From contig CANNCL010000001.1 of the NCBI GenBank assembly GCA_947503155.1, forward strand, positions 1,054,001-1,118,000: DNA of 64,000 nucleotides, given 5' to 3'. Position 1 is the first letter of the stretch. The number at the start of each line of letters is the position of its first letter. The notes under the pieces are model-generated. The model was not told the origin of the DNA, made no database searches, and was given only the letters and a program-made list of their open reading frames with translations. Positions 62,501-64,000 of this stretch are shown one piece after another. This DNA comes from an uncultured Erythrobacter sp. (GTDB taxonomy: Bacteria > Pseudomonadota > Alphaproteobacteria > Sphingomonadales > Sphingomonadaceae). Both the position numbers and the translations under genes were made by a program.

Positions 62501-62832
62501 ATGAATTCGAAGTCGAATCCATTGGTGTAGATCAGATTGGGCAGGCCTTTGCGGTAACGGTCTTTCTGCCCCTTGCTGTAATCACCCGCCGCGAATTTCT
62601 TAATGTCTTTGCCAATGTCCTTGGCCTCACACCAACCAATCGCGACATCGCCGCGCTGGAATACGAAATCAGGCGCGCCAACATCGGTAATGTGTTTGGG
62701 TTCATTGATGACTGTTAGGGCAGGATCGATAGAACCAAACAGCTTAGCAAGCGCGGGACGGAAACTGTGTTCCGTGGTCTGGCCACTGGCGTAAAGCGTC
62801 TTAATCTCGGCTAGATATCCCGCAACGTCCAT
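59545..62832 (-). CDS. Type ISP/IIG-like restriction-methylation enzyme
   Basis: 1095 residues. The N-terminal region EHSFRPALAKLFGSI with APDFVFQRGDVAIGWCEAKD looks like a PD-(D/E)xK nuclease domain. The centre is a gamma-type N6-adenine methyltransferase: RGVWYTPEPVVNFIVRAVDEVL, motif I ILDPATGTGTFLAEAV and motif IV CVMGNPPYSG. The C-terminal half should be the target-recognition region. No clear helicase domain with Walker motifs is seen, so it fits a single-chain cutter/modifier better than full type ISP. It would methylate and restrict DNA. It is coupled to the GIY-YIG gene, suggesting a two-nuclease system. Confidence 0.8.
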   Translation of the reverse strand: MDVAGYLAEIKTLYASGQTTEHSFRPALAKLFGSIDPALTVINEPKHITDVGAPDFVFQRGDVAIGWCEAKDIGKDIKKFAAGDYSKGQKDRYRKGLPNLIYTNGFDFEFIVEGVAVDFITIADLIPTIPARPESFARLQARLIDFASITPLSVTSSKRLAELMAGKAALIKEIMGNALVADMKAKGDGATATDLIGQYEAFKANLISDITVADFADIYAETIAYGLFAARLHDETLDTFTRTEALDLLPKSNPFLRALFVYIAGPNLDERLRRVVDDLCAVFLAADMEKVLRHFGKVTKRQDPFLHFYETFLAEYNPAKRKARGVWYTPEPVVNFIVRAVDEVLKTEFGLADGLADTSRISVDWDTGQNDPKTGKPATIKKEVHRVQILDPATGTGTFLAEAVKLISERVKGIAPSQWSNYVENDLIPRIHGFELLMASYAMCHMKLDMILTGLGYKPNDKAPRLGVYLTNSLEEGERVEQTLFGLSRAIADEAKAASDIKRQTPIMCVMGNPPYSGISQNNGKWITGLIEDYKYVDGVHFGERKHWLQDDYVKFIRFAESMIEKNGEGVLGFITNHGYLDNPTFRGMRWHLLKTFDKIFVMNLHGNSNRKEVCPDGSPDKNVFDIKQGVSVIVATRKKVNHEKDHLAEVFHSDLWGQRKSKEQALNAQGLPGNNWTKIDLFHPYYFFVPFDAKHAVAYEVGASLGELFPVQSKGIITARDGLAVDFSESDLISKIETFIDPNTNDDETRRKFFGSKKNGKYKPGDTRGWKMSEARPALRNLSIHEHLIPMCYRPFDRRASFRGSELTDWPRNEVMDHVVGNSNLALSFNRRIEQERPFTDALVFDCAIQHHSLSIKEANDFAPLYRYPDLGADQADAFSSNDRTVNLDPKLYSEICEAAGIDPSDTDIVREMGSEFSATTEDSRPSEVKVFDYIYGVLHCPAYRETYAEFLKIDFPRVPFPSSPEMFRAISEQGEALRRLHLMEDTAIGDAPYPFDGDAPDGQASVVDKPRFEGDRVYINGKDDEGQYFDKVPEVSWGFYIGGYQPAQKWLKDRKGRTLSWDDIRHYQKIIKILFETDRIMRGIEMPIDVQEL

Positions 62833-63084
62833 GATCGCCCCTTAATTAGTGTTAGGCAGACGCTAGTGCAGCCGCGACCAGCCGCCAATTATTTTCCTAA
62901 ATCATTAGGCAAATTCGGTGTTTTGACACCTTGGGGAACGCCAGCACACATGGCAGTTCTTTTGATATTTCGGACTATTTTATCAAAGCCGCTGCGCGCG
63001 CGGGCGAGAAACTGTATTTGCAATATAGGCAAGGATTGCAACCGGTTTCCGGTTTGAAGGCCTTGGAGATTGCGGCACCCCCTA
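62833..63084. other. Intergenic gap upstream of the restriction enzyme
   Basis: 252 bases, no gene seen. Small hairpins (CCTAAATCATTAGG, GGTGTTTTGACACC) are present. It probably carries the restriction-methylation promoter. Confidence 0.4.
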
Positions 63085-63750
63085 TCAGCTTTGACTGACA
63101 GCCGCTCTCTTGCCGATTACACGGCATTGCTGCCCCCATTGCTTATGCTCCCAGCCCGTTAAGCCCAGTGGCCCTTCAAGCGCCTCTGGAGCGCATTTGA
63201 GCATGTAGTGCAGCTTTCCGTTTAGAGCCGCCTCATATGCGCCGGAATTGACCAGCGTGGTGTATGCCGATGCGAGCCTTTGCGATTGAACGGCACCAGC
63301 CACGTATTGACCTTTGAGCAGGCTTTTCATCCATCGAAGTGGCATTGGCCTGAACAAGAGATCAAGCTCAGCTGGGACGTGCAAGAGGATATGCGCGTGC
63401 TGGCCAAAGGTTGCCCCATGCTCCTGCACCCATACCCATGGCATCGGATGGCCATGCAGTCTGACCCAGTTTCGCGCTTTGGCGATAAACCGGCCTGTCA
63501 TCTGCACGCTCAATTCAGCATCCACGCCAGCCTTGCCCCATGCCAACGTCACGAATCGATTGAGGAACAAACCTTCGGAACAGCAATTGTGACTTCGCCG
63601 CAAAATCTGTTGGCATTGAGGTTCGGATAGCCGCCAGCTCACCCTATCCGCACAATTACGCGCGCCGCCTCGTTTCAGCGTTACTGGAGGCAAAGGAACC
63701 GCCCTATAATAGGCGGATCGCGTCGCTGCCAAACAAGTGTCTGAAATCAA
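63085..63750 (-). CDS. HUH/Rep-like protein of mobile regions
   Basis: Up to 221 residues; the start is uncertain because no ribosome-binding site is clear, and a later start is possible. The core is FLNRFVTLAWGKAGVDAELSVQMTGRFIAKARNWVRLHG, then GATFGQHAHILLHVP, with a His-x-His pair in a hydrophobic strand, and KLHYMLKCAPEAL, with a Tyr-x-x-Lys. These two motifs in this order resemble motifs II (HUH) and III (YxxK) of rolling-circle replication initiators. The family is usually annotated only as hypothetical in sphingomonads and rhizobia. The Rep-like reading is inference from motifs. Confidence 0.6.
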   Translation of the reverse strand: MISDTCLAATRSAYYRAVPLPPVTLKRGGARNCADRVSWRLSEPQCQQILRRSHNCCSEGLFLNRFVTLAWGKAGVDAELSVQMTGRFIAKARNWVRLHGHPMPWVWVQEHGATFGQHAHILLHVPAELDLLFRPMPLRWMKSLLKGQYVAGAVQSQRLASAYTTLVNSGAYEAALNGKLHYMLKCAPEALEGPLGLTGWEHKQWGQQCRVIGKRAAVSQS

Positions 63751-64000
63751 GAGGTATCGTTGATTTCAGATGGCACATTGGGGCGCAATCCGCTGCAAGT
63801 TTCAAAGGAACAGTGAGGCACATCGCCCCACCAGAACGCAAGATTGAAAAGGGCGGCTAAACCAATCGGTCCGCCGCCCCAATCTGCCAGACCGTCACAC
63901 ATTTTGTGTGGACGCCCCTCTCATCCTTTGGCAGTAAAGCAGCATCCAAACGCGATAGAGCTTTCGGATACGAGCGCTGATAAGGTCACTAGCCTTATCG
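63751..64000. other. Right-edge non-coding stretch
   Basis: 250 bases with no gene recognised. A neighbouring gene may start beyond the window. Confidence 0.4.

Noticed and set aside
1..64000. Insertion sequences, tRNA or rRNA genes
   Set aside because: No transposase gene, terminal inverted repeats, tRNA cloverleaf or rRNA-like sequence was recognised by eye. A dedicated search would be needed to exclude small or degenerate ones.

Overview
The window reads as a chromosomal accessory region of an alphaproteobacterium, most likely a marine Sphingomonadales (Erythrobacteraceae-like). The pointers are the protein families (a DUF6961-type small protein, a sphingomonad-style TonB-dependent receptor, a DUF418 protein, DUF2924/DUF3489-linked serine recombinase) and short dispersed intergenic repeats. 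This placement is inference from family recognition; no rRNA or tRNA gene was seen.

Layout. (1) 0-9.5 kb: metal homeostasis. A truncated mntP-like gene is followed by a CsoR-type repressor with two near-identical palindromic operators, one before csoR and the other before a DUF305/glutaredoxin-MauE pair, and by a complete Cus-type copper/silver efflux operon (TolC-like cusC, cusB with N-terminal metal-binding and C-terminal CusF domains, cusA, CusF-like lipoprotein). (2) 9.6-20.4 kb: mobile island. A decayed tyrosine-integrase copy (minus) and an intact one (plus) flank serine-recombinase module A (hypothetical, DUF5681, ParB-methyltransferase, XRE, ImmA/IrrE, repeat array, serine recombinase, DUF2924, DUF3489) and a lone reverse transcriptase of the Abi/UG (defence-like) type. 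(3) 20.4-26.5 kb: ordinary small genes (leaderless PadR unit, acyltransferase-like protein, DUF418, excalibur and nuclease-like proteins, XRE). (4) 26.6-29.6 kb: module B, a shrunken paralogue of module A with DUF5681, ParB-methyltransferase, the same repeat array and only the 3' end of the recombinase.

(5) 29.8-57.2 kb: a catabolic or detoxification cluster. It has two formylglycine-type sulfatases, a formylglycine-generating enzyme with both active-site cysteines and a lipobox, a TonB receptor, a haloalkane dehalogenase of DhlA type, an epoxide-hydrolase-like alpha/beta hydrolase, four GSTs, a tandem HCCA-isomerase/DsbA-like protein, a CurA-like reductase, an MBL hydrolase and a TetR regulator. 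A 17-bp palindrome related to TGACACTA-N-TAGTGTCA recurs in at least five of its promoter regions, so it looks like one regulon, probably of the local TetR protein. Several members are broken (acyl-CoA synthetase, hydroxyacid dehydrogenase, crotonase, desaturase, a gene with an in-frame amber), so the pathway is partly decayed. (6) 57.2-64 kb: a degenerate third copy of the array tail, then a defence-like cassette (conserved hypothetical, GIY-YIG nuclease, large type ISP/IIG-like restriction-methylation enzyme) and an HUH/Rep-like protein.

The most unusual signal is the array in modules A and B: eight copies of TTCCCTG in the same order and orientation (F F F F R F F R), the first four at an exact 22-bp period, with spacers 15/15/15/9-10/74-75/4/4-5/9-10, although the spacer sequences themselves have diverged. 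It is followed by a conserved block ending GACTGCGCCATTCACC just beyond the 3' end of the serine recombinase. This looks like a phased protein-binding or recombination site; I do not know of a description of it.
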